DNA of 64,000 nt from Burkholderia anthina. GTDB taxonomy: Bacteria; Pseudomonadota; Gammaproteobacteria; Burkholderiales; Burkholderiaceae. This document shows positions 18,021 through 27,274 of the stretch, piece by piece. The stretch spans positions 1 through 64,000 of the forward strand of contig NZ_CABVLY010000030.1 of NCBI RefSeq assembly GCF_902498995.1. Direction: 5' to 3'. The notes below the pieces were generated by a model. That model worked only from the letters and a program-made list of their open reading frames with translations, did no database searches and had not been told where the DNA came from. The translations under genes and the position numbers were made by a program. The first letter of the stretch is position 1. Each line of letters starts with the position of its first letter.

Positions 18021-19373
18021 TTACTTCAGATCGTCTTCGCGCGAGCGGCTGCGGAACGCTTCGCGCGACCGCAGCACGTCGCTGCCCGCTGCCGGCGCGG
18101 CGGCGGCCGAAGCCGCGCTGGCCGGCGCACTCGCCGTGCCGTCGGCCGGTGCCGACGCCGAGGCCGAGGCCGCGTCGGGCGCGGATGCGCCTGCGGACGC
18201 CGCGGCGTTTTGTCGCCCCTGCTCGACGATCTTGTCGAGCGGCAGATACACGACGCTGTTGCCGCCCTTGTTGCCGACGAACACCTTCGTCGTGTTCGAA
18301 TAGATTTCCTGCATCGTCTCGAGGTACATCCGCTCGCGAATCACCGCGGGCGCCTTCGAATACTGCGCATAGACCTGCTTGAACCGGTCGGCGTCGCCTT
18401 CGGCCTCCGTCACCACGCGATCGGCATATGTCTTCGCTTCGTCGACGAGCTTCGCGGCATCGCCCTGCGCCTTCGGCAGCAGGTCGCTCGCGTAAGCCTG
18501 TGCGGCACGCTTCGCGGCTTCGCGCTCGTCGCGCGCCTTCGCCACTTCCGCATACGCGGCCTGCGTCTGCTCCGGCGCCGCGACGCTTTGCATCGTGACG
18601 GCCGTGACTTCAAGCCCGGTCTGGTAGCGGTCGAGATCGCGCTGGATCGCGGTCGAAAGCTGCTCGCGCAGCGCGTCGCGATCCTGGTTCAGCATGTCGG
18701 CGGCACTACGCGTGCCGACGATCGCGCGCACCGCGGCCTGCGCGGCCTGCGACACGCTGCGCTCGGGATCGACGCTGCGGAACAGGTAATCGGTTGCGGA
18801 ACGAATCCGGTACTGGACGACGAAGCGCACGTCGACGATGTCGGCATCGCGCGTGAGCACTGCCGCTTCCTTGACGTTCGCGAGGCGCACGACGTTGTTG
18901 CGGCCGATCTCGATCGAACGGACCTGCGACGTATCGACGATCTCGTGCGACGCGAACGGATACGGCGCGCGCCAGTGCACGCCCTGGCCGACGGTGCCCG
19001 ACAGCTTGCCGAGTTGCAGCACCACACCCGTCTGGCCGTCCTGCACGACGAACAGCCCGCTGCCCGCATAGACCGCGACCAGCACGCCGATCACGATGCC
19101 GACGCCGACACGCGCGGCCCGGCCGTTGTCGGGCCGGAAGCCGTTGCCGCCCTTGCCGCCGAACAGGCCGCTCAGACGCCGGTTGAAGTTGCGCCACATC
19201 TCGTCGAGATCGGGCGGGCCGTCACCGTCGCCGCCGGGCGGACGCTTCGATTCGTTCGTACGCGGACGGGATCCGTCGTTGCCCTTGCCTTCGCTACGTC
19301 CCCAGCGGGGATCGTTGATCGACAGCAAGGCGCACATCCGCCGCAAGGTACTCCGCTCGTTGTATTCGTTCAC
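18021..19373 (-). CDS. hflK: SPFH-domain protease modulator HflK
   Basis: 450 residues. A Gly/Pro/Asp-rich cytoplasmic N-terminus comes first. One membrane helix follows near 88-107 (VGVGIVIGVLVAVYAGSG), then the SPFH domain. The C-terminal tail is long and of Ala/Ser/Asp low complexity (about 385-435), an extension not needed by the family. It forms the FtsH-HflKC complex with the next gene. The start is a GTG at 19371-19373 (MNEYNERSTLRRM); a similar GTGAAC lies a few codons upstream, so the exact start has some doubt. Confidence 0.96.
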   Translation of the reverse strand: MNEYNERSTLRRMCALLSINDPRWGRSEGKGNDGSRPRTNESKRPPGGDGDGPPDLDEMWRNFNRRLSGLFGGKGGNGFRPDNGRAARVGVGIVIGVLVAVYAGSGLFVVQDGQTGVVLQLGKLSGTVGQGVHWRAPYPFASHEIVDTSQVRSIEIGRNNVVRLANVKEAAVLTRDADIVDVRFVVQYRIRSATDYLFRSVDPERSVSQAAQAAVRAIVGTRSAADMLNQDRDALREQLSTAIQRDLDRYQTGLEVTAVTMQSVAAPEQTQAAYAEVAKARDEREAAKRAAQAYASDLLPKAQGDAAKLVDEAKTYADRVVTEAEGDADRFKQVYAQYSKAPAVIRERMYLETMQEIYSNTTKVFVGNKGGNSVVYLPLDKIVEQGRQNAAASAGASAPDAASASASAPADGTASAPASAASAAAAPAAGSDVLRSREAFRSRSREDDLK

Positions 19374-19420
19374 CAGAGTTTGTTCACCAGATTGGACGCC
19401 GGCGAACCGGCCGGGACCGG

Positions 19421-20611
19421 TTAGCGCCCGTGTTCGGAAATCGTGCGGTCTTCGTGTGGTTCAGCGGGTACGCCGTCGAGCGCGTCGTCGGATAACGTCG
19501 CGCCGGAAAGGTGTTCCGCGGAGGCGATCTCGGCGATGGCGGCACGCAACGCATCAAGACCCTGACCGGTGCGCGCGCTCAAAAAGACGCGCGAAATATT
19601 ACCATATTCGTCCCGCTCGACCGCGTCGCCGCGGGCCGCCAGCTCGGGCACGGCGTCGATCTTGTTGAACACCAGCACCTGTCGGATCGTGTCCGCGCCG
19701 ATCTCGTGCAGCACGCCGTTGACCTGCTCGATCTGTTCGAGCCGCACCGCGCTCGATGCATCGACCACGTGCAGCAGCAGATCCGCATGGATCGTTTCCT
19801 CGAGGGTCGCGCGAAACGCGGCAACCAGCTGGTGAGGCAACTCGCGGATGAATCCGACCGTATCGGACACGACGATCTGGCCGACTTCGTCGCCCAGGTA
19901 CACGCGCCGCGACGTCGTATCGAGCGTCGCGAACAGCTGGTCGGCCGCATAGGCCTGCGCTTTCGTCAGCGTATTGAACAGCGTCGACTTGCCCGCGTTG
20001 GTATAGCCGACGAGCGACACCGACATCGTGCCACTGCGTGCGCGCTGGCGCCGCTGCGTGCTGTGCTGCCGGCGCAGCCGGTCGAGTCGCGATTTCAGCA
20101 TCTTGATGCGCTCGCCGATCAGCCGGCGGTCGGTTTCGAGCTGCGTTTCACCCGGGCCGCGCAAGCCGATACCACCCTTTTGCCGTTCCAGGTGGGTCCA
20201 CGCGCGAATCAGGCGCGTCGACAGGTATTGCAACTGCGCGAGCTCGACCTGCAGCTTGCCTTCGTGGCTGCGGGCGCGCTGGGCAAAGATATCGAGGATG
20301 AGGCTCGTGCGATCGACCACGCGCCTGTTAAGCGCCTGCTCCAGATTACGCTGCTGGGCCGGTGCAAGTGCGTGGTTGAAGATGACGATTTCGACGTTGT
20401 GCGCGTCGCAGGCAAGCCGCAGTTCTTCGGCTTTGCCGCTGCCGATGAACATCTTGGCATCGGGACTGGAGCGACGACCCGTGAGGGTGACGGCGGGACG
20501 GGCCCCTGCACTGGAGGCGAGAAGACTGAGTTCTTCGAGACTGGCTTCGAAATCGGTCTTGCCGAAATCGATGCCGACGAGCGCTGCGTTGATCAAATTA
20601 TCGGGTGTCAA
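19421..20611 (-). CDS. hflX: Ribosome-dissociating GTPase HflX
   Basis: 396 residues. An N-terminal HflX domain precedes a Tyr/Arg-rich coiled-coil segment carrying GIGLRGPGETQLETDRR. The G domain follows: G1 GYTNAGKST, G3 DTVGFI, G4 NKID. HflX splits stalled 70S ribosomes in stress. The only start that gives the complete N-terminal domain is a TTG at 20609-20611 (MTPDNLINAAL) with a poor ribosome binding site, which would keep expression low. It lies 57 bp after hfq on the same strand, the conserved hfq-hflX-hflK-hflC order. Confidence 0.96.
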   Translation of the reverse strand: MTPDNLINAALVGIDFGKTDFEASLEELSLLASSAGARPAVTLTGRRSSPDAKMFIGSGKAEELRLACDAHNVEIVIFNHALAPAQQRNLEQALNRRVVDRTSLILDIFAQRARSHEGKLQVELAQLQYLSTRLIRAWTHLERQKGGIGLRGPGETQLETDRRLIGERIKMLKSRLDRLRRQHSTQRRQRARSGTMSVSLVGYTNAGKSTLFNTLTKAQAYAADQLFATLDTTSRRVYLGDEVGQIVVSDTVGFIRELPHQLVAAFRATLEETIHADLLLHVVDASSAVRLEQIEQVNGVLHEIGADTIRQVLVFNKIDAVPELAARGDAVERDEYGNISRVFLSARTGQGLDALRAAIAEIASAEHLSGATLSDDALDGVPAEPHEDRTISEHGR

Positions 20612-20668
20612 GATAAGGCGGCTGGCATCGGTCGCTCGCGGCGACCGGGTGCCGGCCGCTGCGATAGG

Positions 20669-20908
20669 TTAGGACGAGGCTTCCGCGTCCGGGTGGAAAT
20701 TCACCGGGCGCGCCGGCACGACCGTCGAGATGGCGTGCTTGTAGACCATCTGGGTCACCGTATTACGGAGCAACACGACGTACTGGTCGAACGATTCGAT
20801 GTTCCCTTGGAGCTTGATGCCGTTGACGAGATAGATCGAAACGGGAACGTGCTCTTTGCGCAGTGCGTTCAAAAACGGGTCTTGTAACAATTGCCCTTTG
20901 TTGCTCAT
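20669..20908 (-). CDS. hfq: RNA chaperone Hfq
   Basis: 79 residues from [19 protein letters not shown]. Sm1 ([15 protein letters not shown]) and Sm2 (YKHAISTV) motifs are intact. It forms a hexamer that pairs small RNAs with mRNAs. A GGAG lies 8 bases before the ATG; an ATG four codons upstream overlaps that site and is unlikely to be the start. The short C-terminal tail ([15 protein letters not shown]) is typical of beta-proteobacteria. Head gene of the hfq-hfl cluster. Confidence 0.98.
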
Positions 20909-21049
20909 GGCGTACTCCATCTTTTTTTGCAGGTTGATCTGGATTGGCGACGAAGAAAAAGAGATCCGGCGCCAATCGCTACACTATAGCCGATTTTGCC
21001 TGCCCCGCCCGGGGCCGGGCCATCCGGCCCAGGCCTTGCGGGGCGTGCT

Positions 21050-22387
21050 TCAGCCCTTGTCCGCGTACGGGTTGTTCGACGAACGGAACTCTATGCGCAA
21101 TGGAGTCCCGGTCAGTGAGAAAGTTTCGCGGAATCGGTTTTCCAGGTAACGCTTGTACGTTTCCGTCACGGCATCGAGTGCGTTACCGTGGATGACGATC
21201 AGCGGCGGATTCTGGCCGCCCTGGTGCGCGTAGCGCAGCTTCGGACGCACCGGGCCGCGACGGCGCGGCTGCTGGAATTCGACGGCCTCGATCAGCGCGC
21301 GCGTGAGCTTCGGCGTCGGCAGCTTCGCCATGGCCGCCGCGTATGCGTCGTCGACCGAGCGCATCAGCGCGCCGATGCCCGTCTTCTTCGCGGCCGAAAT
21401 ATAGTGCGACTTCGCGAAGTCGAGGAATTTCAGCTTGCGGGTCAAATCCGCTTTCGCGCGATCGCGTGCGTGATCGTCGAGACCGTCCCACTTGTTGACG
21501 CCGATCACGAGCGCACGACCCTGCTCGACGACGAAGCCGGCAATGTGCGCGTCCTGGTCGGAAATGTCCTGCTGCGCATCCAGCAGAAGAATGACGACGT
21601 TCGCATCCGAGATGGACTGCAGCGTCTTCACGACCGAGAACTTCTCGATCGCCTCGAACACCTTGCCGCGACGCCGCAGGCCCGCGGTGTCGATCAGCGT
21701 ATATTTCTTGCCGTTACGTTCGAAGTCGACGTAGATCGAGTCGCGCGTCGTGCCCGGCATGTCGAACGCGATCACGCGGTCCTCGCCGATCAGCGCGTTC
21801 ACGAGCGTCGACTTGCCGACGTTCGGGCGGCCGACGATCGCGATCTTGATCCCGCGCGACGGATCGTCCTCGTCCGTTTCCTCCGGCTGGCCCGCGTACG
21901 CGACTTCCAGCGCCTCGTTGATCATGTCGGTCACGCCGTCGCCATGCGCAGCCGAAATCGCGCGCGGATCGCCGAGCCCGAGCTCGTAGAAGTCCGTCGC
22001 GACCGCCGTGTACTTCATCCCCTCGGCCTTGTTGACGACCAGGAAGATCGGCCGGCCGGTCTTGCGCAGGTAATCGGCGATCGACTTGTCCTGCGGCGCG
22101 AGGCCGTTGCGGCCGTCGACGATGAACACGACGACGTCGGCTTCCTCGACGGCCTGGCGCGTCTGGCGCGCCATCTCGTGCAGGATGCCGTCCTTCGCGA
22201 CGGGCTCGAAGCCGCCTGTGTCGACGACCAGGTACGGCCGTGCGCCGACCCGCCCTTCGCCGTAATGGCGATCGCGCGTCAGGCCCGGCAAGTCGGCGAC
22301 CAGCGCATCGCGCGAGCGCGTGAGCCGGTTGAACAGCGTGGATTTCCCCACATTGGGGCGCCCAACGAGGGCAATGACCGGTTTCAT
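21050..22387 (-). CDS. der: Ribosome-biogenesis GTPase Der (EngA)
   Basis: 445 residues. Two tandem G domains each carry GRPNVGKSTL, the first at residues 8-17 and the second near 190. DTGGFE and DTAGLRRRGK supply the G3 motifs, NKAE and NKWD the G4 motifs. A C-terminal KH-like domain follows (RALIEAVEFQQPRRRGPVRPKLRYAHQGG region). Essential for late 50S assembly. It is followed by hfq after a 140-bp gap and preceded by bamB. Confidence 0.98.
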   Translation of the reverse strand: MKPVIALVGRPNVGKSTLFNRLTRSRDALVADLPGLTRDRHYGEGRVGARPYLVVDTGGFEPVAKDGILHEMARQTRQAVEEADVVVFIVDGRNGLAPQDKSIADYLRKTGRPIFLVVNKAEGMKYTAVATDFYELGLGDPRAISAAHGDGVTDMINEALEVAYAGQPEETDEDDPSRGIKIAIVGRPNVGKSTLVNALIGEDRVIAFDMPGTTRDSIYVDFERNGKKYTLIDTAGLRRRGKVFEAIEKFSVVKTLQSISDANVVILLLDAQQDISDQDAHIAGFVVEQGRALVIGVNKWDGLDDHARDRAKADLTRKLKFLDFAKSHYISAAKKTGIGALMRSVDDAYAAAMAKLPTPKLTRALIEAVEFQQPRRRGPVRPKLRYAHQGGQNPPLIVIHGNALDAVTETYKRYLENRFRETFSLTGTPLRIEFRSSNNPYADKG

Positions 22388-22635
22388 CTGTGTTTTCTAC
22401 GGTGATGCGCAGCAGCGGGAGGCCCGCTGCTGCGGGCGGCTGCGCTGAATGAAAATATCACGAATTCGCGCCGCGCCGGATGCGCGCGCCGGGCGCGCGT
22501 TGCACGCCGTCGTCTTTCGTTTCGAACTACCCTTCAAATACCGAGCGGCCGGGGACACCGGCCGCCTTCATGTCGCACGACCCGCGGCGCGCGGGACAAG
22601 CCCGCCGCGCCGCGGCCGCGCATGTTTCGCGCGCG
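22388..22635. other. Intergenic hairpins between bamB and der
   Basis: 248 bp without a gene. Two perfect inverted repeats are present: an 11-bp stem with a 3-base loop at 22409-22433 (GCAGCAGCGGG/CCCGCTGCTGC), and an 8-bp stem with a 5-base loop at 22545-22565 (GCGGCCGG/CCGGCCGC). Neither has a good T-run on the minus strand. The first lies about 20 bases before the der start, inside its probable leader. Confidence 0.6.
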
Positions 22636-23781
22636 TCAGCGCGGACGGAACCCGTACAGGCCGCCGTCCTTCGTCTGCACGACGAGCGTGCTGCCCGCAA
22701 GGACCGGCGCCGCCGTAATCGCGCTGCCGTCGGTCTTCATCCGTGCGATGAAGCTGCCGTCCTCGCGCGACAGGAAGTGCACGAAGCCCTTGTAGTCGCC
22801 CATCACGACGGCATGACCGAGCAGATACGGCACGCCGACGTCGCGGCTCTTCAGCTGGTCGTTGCGCCAGAGCTGATTACCGGTCGTTGCATCGTACGCC
22901 GTCACGACCGACCAGTCGTCGCCGCCGGCGACCACCGAATCGTCCTGCGCCAGGCCGCTGCGGCTCGAGAACGCCTTTTCCCACAGCGGGCGGCCCGAGT
23001 TCGCATCGAAGCAGCCGAGTTGCCCCTGGAACGTGACCGCGCAGGCTTCGGCGCCCACGAGCGTCGGCGGACCGCTGACGTCGTTGATGCGCTCGACTTC
23101 GGTCACGCCCTTCGGGAACGACACCGGCGTCTGCCAGAACGGCTCGCCCGTCTGCAGGTTGATCGCGACGAGACCGCCGCCGGGGAAGCCCGCCAGCACG
23201 GCCGCGTCGCCCGCGAACGTCATGCCGGCCGATACGCGCAGGTTCAGCGGCACCGCGCGGTTGCGGTAGTTCCACTTCTGCTCGCCCGTCTGCGCATCGA
23301 ACGCGATCACCTGGCCGTCGATCGTGCGAACGATCACAAGGCCGTTGCCCACGAGCGGCGGCGAGAAGATCTCGCCCTGCACGGAGGTCTTCCACAGCTG
23401 TTTGCCGTCGGGGCCGAGCACGAACACGCCGCCCTTCAGCGCGCCGACCGCAGTCAGGTTGCCGTCGCTGCCGACGCCGGCGGACAGGTCGGAACCGACC
23501 TTCGTGCGCCACAGCGTCTGGCCCGTCTTCGCGTCGATCTTCTCGACCGAACCGTTTTCGCCGGCCGCGTAGACGGCGTCGCCCACGGCTACCGGCGAGA
23601 ACAGGTAGCGGCCGCCCTTGCCGACGCTTGCCTTCCAGACCTGTTGCACGTCCATGACGGACTTGAACTCGGTGAGCGGCGTCGGCACGCGGCGCGCGTC
23701 CTTCGACGACGAGCAGGCCGCCAATGCCAGGACAGCCGCCGCGCAGGCGACGGGCACAGCGTAACGTTTCAGCAAATTCAT
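22636..23781 (-). CDS. bamB: Outer membrane assembly lipoprotein BamB
   Basis: 381 residues. A lipoprotein signal has lipobox LAAC near residue 23. An eight-bladed PQQ/WD40-like beta-propeller follows, with repeated GQTLWR, GKQLWK, GEQKWN and GRPLWE blade motifs. It is a scaffold subunit of the BAM complex. Co-directional with the upstream YfgM-like gene (40-bp gap), the same order as the yfgM-bamB pair of gamma-proteobacteria. Confidence 0.97.
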   Translation of the reverse strand: MNLLKRYAVPVACAAAVLALAACSSSKDARRVPTPLTEFKSVMDVQQVWKASVGKGGRYLFSPVAVGDAVYAAGENGSVEKIDAKTGQTLWRTKVGSDLSAGVGSDGNLTAVGALKGGVFVLGPDGKQLWKTSVQGEIFSPPLVGNGLVIVRTIDGQVIAFDAQTGEQKWNYRNRAVPLNLRVSAGMTFAGDAAVLAGFPGGGLVAINLQTGEPFWQTPVSFPKGVTEVERINDVSGPPTLVGAEACAVTFQGQLGCFDANSGRPLWEKAFSSRSGLAQDDSVVAGGDDWSVVTAYDATTGNQLWRNDQLKSRDVGVPYLLGHAVVMGDYKGFVHFLSREDGSFIARMKTDGSAITAAPVLAGSTLVVQTKDGGLYGFRPR

Positions 23782-23821
23782 CGGTTAGCGAAGCAGAGTT
23801 AAGAGGTTGAGGGGACCGTGA

Positions 23822-24451
23822 TCAGCCGCCGAGCGCGTCGAGCTTGAACTGCACGAGCTGGCGCGCGGACTGGTCGTCCTTCGACAGGCCGTCGAGCGCG
23901 AGCTTGTAAGCGGCGCGCGCATCGTCGGTCTTGCCTTGCGCGGCAAGCAGGTCGCCGCGGCGATCCGCCACGAGGCCCTTGAATGCATCGACCGGCGTGC
24001 CGGACAGCAGCGCGAGGCCTGCGTCGTACGCCTTCTCGTCGAGCAGCAGCGACGCAAGACGCAGCTTCGCGATCTGCTTGTACTCGTCGTCCTTGGCGTG
24101 ATCGGCGGCCCATTGCAGCTGCGCCTTCGCACCTGCCGCGTCGCCGGCCGCATACAGCGTCTTCGCGGCAGCGAGCGCCGCCATCTGCGCATACGGCGTG
24201 CTGCCGTACTTGTCTTCCATGTCGGCAGCCGCGCGGGCCATCGTCGCCTTGTCGTTCGCGGCGGCGGCCTTCTGGACCTGCTCGTACAACCCGGAAGCCT
24301 CGGCGGCCTGACGGCGCTGCCAGTAGTTCCAGCCGTTGAAACCGGCCGCGACGACCAGCGCCGCGAGCACGATCCACGTGGTGAGGTTGCCCCAGCGGGC
24401 CCACCACGCTTTCAGACTTTCAATCGATTCTTGTTCGTCGTGATAACTCAT
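23822..24451 (-). CDS. YfgM-like tetratricopeptide membrane protein
   Basis: 209 residues. A short cytoplasmic N-terminus (MSYHDEQESIESLKAWW), one membrane helix (about 23-45) and periplasmic tetratricopeptide repeats match the UPF0070/YfgM family. In E. coli YfgM binds SecYEG with PpiD as a periplasmic chaperone adaptor. Located between hisS and bamB, the conserved neighbourhood of yfgM. Confidence 0.94.
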   Translation of the reverse strand: MSYHDEQESIESLKAWWARWGNLTTWIVLAALVVAAGFNGWNYWQRRQAAEASGLYEQVQKAAAANDKATMARAAADMEDKYGSTPYAQMAALAAAKTLYAAGDAAGAKAQLQWAADHAKDDEYKQIAKLRLASLLLDEKAYDAGLALLSGTPVDAFKGLVADRRGDLLAAQGKTDDARAAYKLALDGLSKDDQSARQLVQFKLDALGG

Positions 24452-24506
24452 CGGCGAGCGATTCCTTCCTGTTCAAGCCTTTCTTGTCGAGCGAATGCCG
24501 GCGCGA

Positions 24507-25847
24507 TCAGTCGTCGCCGTCTTCGGCGGATGCAACCATCGCATTGATTAGGAATTCGGTCAAGCTTTCGACCGGTACGGTCTGCTGAGCGTTCTTTTCC
24601 CCTTCCTGGCCCGCACCGCGCAGCGCTTTCACGCCCACCGTGCCGTTCGCCACCTCTTCTTCGCCGAAGATCACCGCGAATGCGGCGCCGCTCGCGTCGG
24701 CCCGCTTCATCTGCGACTTGAAGCTTGCCGGCGCGCCGTCGGCGCTGCAGTGGAAAATCACGTCGAGGCCCGTGTCGCGCAGACGCTCGGCCGCAATGAA
24801 CGCCTGTTCGCGCGCAGTCTCGCCCTGGTGCACGACGTATACGTCGACGCCTTCCTGCTCGGGCGCGAGATCCTCCTCCTTCAGCAGCTCGAGAATGCGC
24901 TCGATGCCCATCGCCCAGCCGCATGCGGCGGTCGGCTTGCCGCCGAGCTGCTCGATCAGCGGATCGTAGCGGCCGCCGGCCGCGACCGTACCCTGCGCGC
25001 CGAGCTTGTCGGTCACCCACTCGAACACGGTCAGATTGTAGTAATCGAGACCGCGCACGAGACGCGGGTTGATCTTGAACGGGATGTTGTTCGCGAGCAG
25101 CAGGCGCTGCAGCCCTTCGAAGTGCGCGCGCGACTCGTCGCCGAGGAAGTCGATCAGCTTCGGTGCGTTCTGCGCGATCTCCTGCAGCGCGGGGTTCTTC
25201 GTGTCGAGCACGCGCAGCGGGTTCGTATACAGACGGCGCTTCGCGTCCTCGTCGAGCACGTCCGCGAACTGCTCGAGGTACTTGATCAGCTCGACGCGGT
25301 GCGCGGCGCGCTCTTCGGCGAGGCCGAGCGAGTTGATCTCGAGCTTGATGCCGGTCAGCCCGAGGTCGTCCCACAGGCGCTGACACATCATGATGATTTC
25401 CGCATCCGCATCCGGGCCCGCGAAGCCGAGCGCCTCGACGCCGACCTGATGGAACTGACGGTAGCGGCCGCGCTGCGGACGCTCGTGGCGGAACATCGGG
25501 CCGATGTACCACAGGCGCTTCGGGCCGTCGTACAGCATGTTGTGCTCGATCGACGCACGCACGACCGCCGCGGTGTTCTCCGGACGCATCGTCAGGTTCT
25601 CGCCGTTCAGCGCGTCGGTGAAGCTGTACATCTCCTTCTCGACGATGTCCGTGACTTCGCCGATGCCGCGCGTGAAGAGCTGCGTATGCTCGACGATCGG
25701 CGTGCGGATGTTCTGGTAGCCGTATGCGCGCAGCAGCGATTTCACCGTAGCTTCGAAGAACTCCCACAGGCCGGCATCCTGCGGGAGGATGTCGTTCATG
25801 CCTTTGACGCCGGTGAGCTTCTCGATCTTGCGTTTCTGTTCAGTCAT
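24507..25847 (-). CDS. hisS: Histidyl-tRNA synthetase
   Basis: 446 residues, class II aaRS. Motif 2 is seen as MFRHERPQRGRYRQFHQ. The histidine-specific loops LDYYNLTVFEW and AAGGRYD are present, with motif 3 near CGWAMGIERIL. The C-terminal anticodon-binding domain begins near 340. It ends in a short acidic tail. Unlike HisZ at 15630-16778, it has all catalytic features. The ispG stop codon lies 17 bp upstream on the same strand. Confidence 0.98.
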   Translation of the reverse strand: MTEQKRKIEKLTGVKGMNDILPQDAGLWEFFEATVKSLLRAYGYQNIRTPIVEHTQLFTRGIGEVTDIVEKEMYSFTDALNGENLTMRPENTAAVVRASIEHNMLYDGPKRLWYIGPMFRHERPQRGRYRQFHQVGVEALGFAGPDADAEIIMMCQRLWDDLGLTGIKLEINSLGLAEERAAHRVELIKYLEQFADVLDEDAKRRLYTNPLRVLDTKNPALQEIAQNAPKLIDFLGDESRAHFEGLQRLLLANNIPFKINPRLVRGLDYYNLTVFEWVTDKLGAQGTVAAGGRYDPLIEQLGGKPTAACGWAMGIERILELLKEEDLAPEQEGVDVYVVHQGETAREQAFIAAERLRDTGLDVIFHCSADGAPASFKSQMKRADASGAAFAVIFGEEEVANGTVGVKALRGAGQEGEKNAQQTVPVESLTEFLINAMVASAEDGDD

Positions 25848-25863
25848 CGTGTGTGTGGACGAA

Positions 25864-27180
25864 TTAGTTCAGGGCCGCGGCGCGGCCGTAATTGCGTGCG
25901 ACGTAGTCGCTGACGATCTGCTGGAATTCCTCGGCGATCCGCTCGCCGCGCAGCGTCTTGACCTTCTCGCCGTCGATGAAGACGGGCGCGGCCGGATTCT
26001 CGCCCGAACCCGGCAGGCTGATGCCGATGTTCGCGTGCTTCGACTCGCCCGGGCCGTTGACGATACAGCCCATCACGGCGACGTTCATCTTCTCGACGCC
26101 CGGATATTCCTTGCGCCAGGCCGGCATCTGCTCGCGCAGGTAGGTCTGGATCTGCATCGCGAGTTCCTGGAACAGCGTGCTCGTCGTGCGGCCGCAGCCC
26201 GGGCATGCGATCACCATCGGCGCGAACGAGCGCAGGCCCATCGTCTGCAGGATTTCCTGGCCGACGATCACCTCACCGGTGCGCGACGCACCCGGTTCCG
26301 GCGTCAGCGAGATGCGGATCGTGTCGCCGATCCCTTCCTGCAGCAGCACGCCGAGCGCGGCCGTCGAGGCGACGATACCCTTCGAGCCCATGCCGGCTTC
26401 GGTCAGGCCGAGGTGCAGCGCGAAGCCGCAGCGGCGGCCGAGTTCGCGGTACACGGCGATCAGATCCTGCACGCCGCTGACCTTGCACGACAGCACGATG
26501 CGATCGCGGCCCAGGCCGAGTTCGACCGCGCGCTCGGCCGAGCCGATCGCCGACTGGATCAGCGCCTCGTACATCACGCTCTGCGCATCCCACGGCTGCG
26601 AACGCGCGCCGTTCTCGTCCATCATGCGCGCGAGCAGGTCCTGGTCGAGACTGCCCCAGTTCACGCCGATCCGCACCGGCTTGTCATACTTGGCCGCCGC
26701 TTCGATCATCTGCGCGAACTGCGTGTCACGCTTCGCGCCCTGGCCGACGTTACCCGGGTTGATCCGGTACTTCGACAGCGACTCCGCGCAGCCCGGATAG
26801 TCGCGCAGCAGCAGGTGGCCGTTGTAGTGGAAATCGCCGACGAGCGGGACGGTCACGCCCATCCGGTCGAGCTGCTCACGGATCGCCGGCACGGCGGCCG
26901 CGGCCTCGGGCGTGTTGACGGTGATACGCACCAGTTCGGAGCCTGCGTTCGCGAGATCCTTGATCTGGATCGCCGTGCCGATCGCATCGGCCGTGTCGGT
27001 GTTCGTCATCGACTGCACGCGCACCGGCGCATCGCCGCCGATCGTCACGAGCTGCCCGCCCCAACGGACATCCACCGCATGCGACACGCGACGCGGCTGA
27101 TGCCCGCCGAACACCGGCTCGGTTGAACAAATCTGACTGCTGCGTGGGGATTGAGCTTCGGATTGCATCGATAGATCCAT
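25864..27180 (-). CDS. ispG: 4-hydroxy-3-methylbut-2-enyl diphosphate synthase
   Basis: 438 residues. It carries out the penultimate step of the MEP isoprenoid pathway, reducing MEcPP to HMBPP. The [4Fe-4S] ligands are visible in CPGCGRT and MGCIVNGPGE, and the TIM-barrel part has VRVQSMTNTDT. The ATG at 27180 has a weak ribosome binding site; the next in-frame ATG (27168) is an alternative. A long hairpin ending in a T-run on the minus strand lies between rodZ and this start. Confidence 0.97.
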   Translation of the reverse strand: MDLSMQSEAQSPRSSQICSTEPVFGGHQPRRVSHAVDVRWGGQLVTIGGDAPVRVQSMTNTDTADAIGTAIQIKDLANAGSELVRITVNTPEAAAAVPAIREQLDRMGVTVPLVGDFHYNGHLLLRDYPGCAESLSKYRINPGNVGQGAKRDTQFAQMIEAAAKYDKPVRIGVNWGSLDQDLLARMMDENGARSQPWDAQSVMYEALIQSAIGSAERAVELGLGRDRIVLSCKVSGVQDLIAVYRELGRRCGFALHLGLTEAGMGSKGIVASTAALGVLLQEGIGDTIRISLTPEPGASRTGEVIVGQEILQTMGLRSFAPMVIACPGCGRTTSTLFQELAMQIQTYLREQMPAWRKEYPGVEKMNVAVMGCIVNGPGESKHANIGISLPGSGENPAAPVFIDGEKVKTLRGERIAEEFQQIVSDYVARNYGRAAALN

Positions 27181-27189
27181 TTACGCGGA

Positions 27190-27270
27190 ATGCGCCGCGA
27201 TGCGGCGCATGAATTGAAAAAGCGCCGTGCCCTCGCGGCCTGTCGGCGACAGGCCTTCGTCACGGCGCTT
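27190..27270 (-). terminator. Paired hairpins between rodZ and ispG, terminator- or attenuator-like
   Basis: On the minus strand the transcript leaving rodZ forms a branched structure. Outer arms AAGCGCCGTG/CACGGCGCTT (27261-27270 with 27220-27229) enclose an inner 8-bp GGCCTGTC/GACAGGCC hairpin, followed at once by five T. A second perfect 9-bp hairpin (ATGCGCCGC/GCGGCGCAT, 27190-27210) follows just before ispG. It could terminate, attenuate or process the rodZ-ispG transcript. Confidence 0.65.
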
Positions 27271-27274
27271 GACG

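Noticed and set aside
17034..19424. A 796-codon plus-strand frame opposite hflC and hflK
   Set aside because: It spans two real genes and their intergenic gap in antisense, and it has no ribosome binding site or family match.
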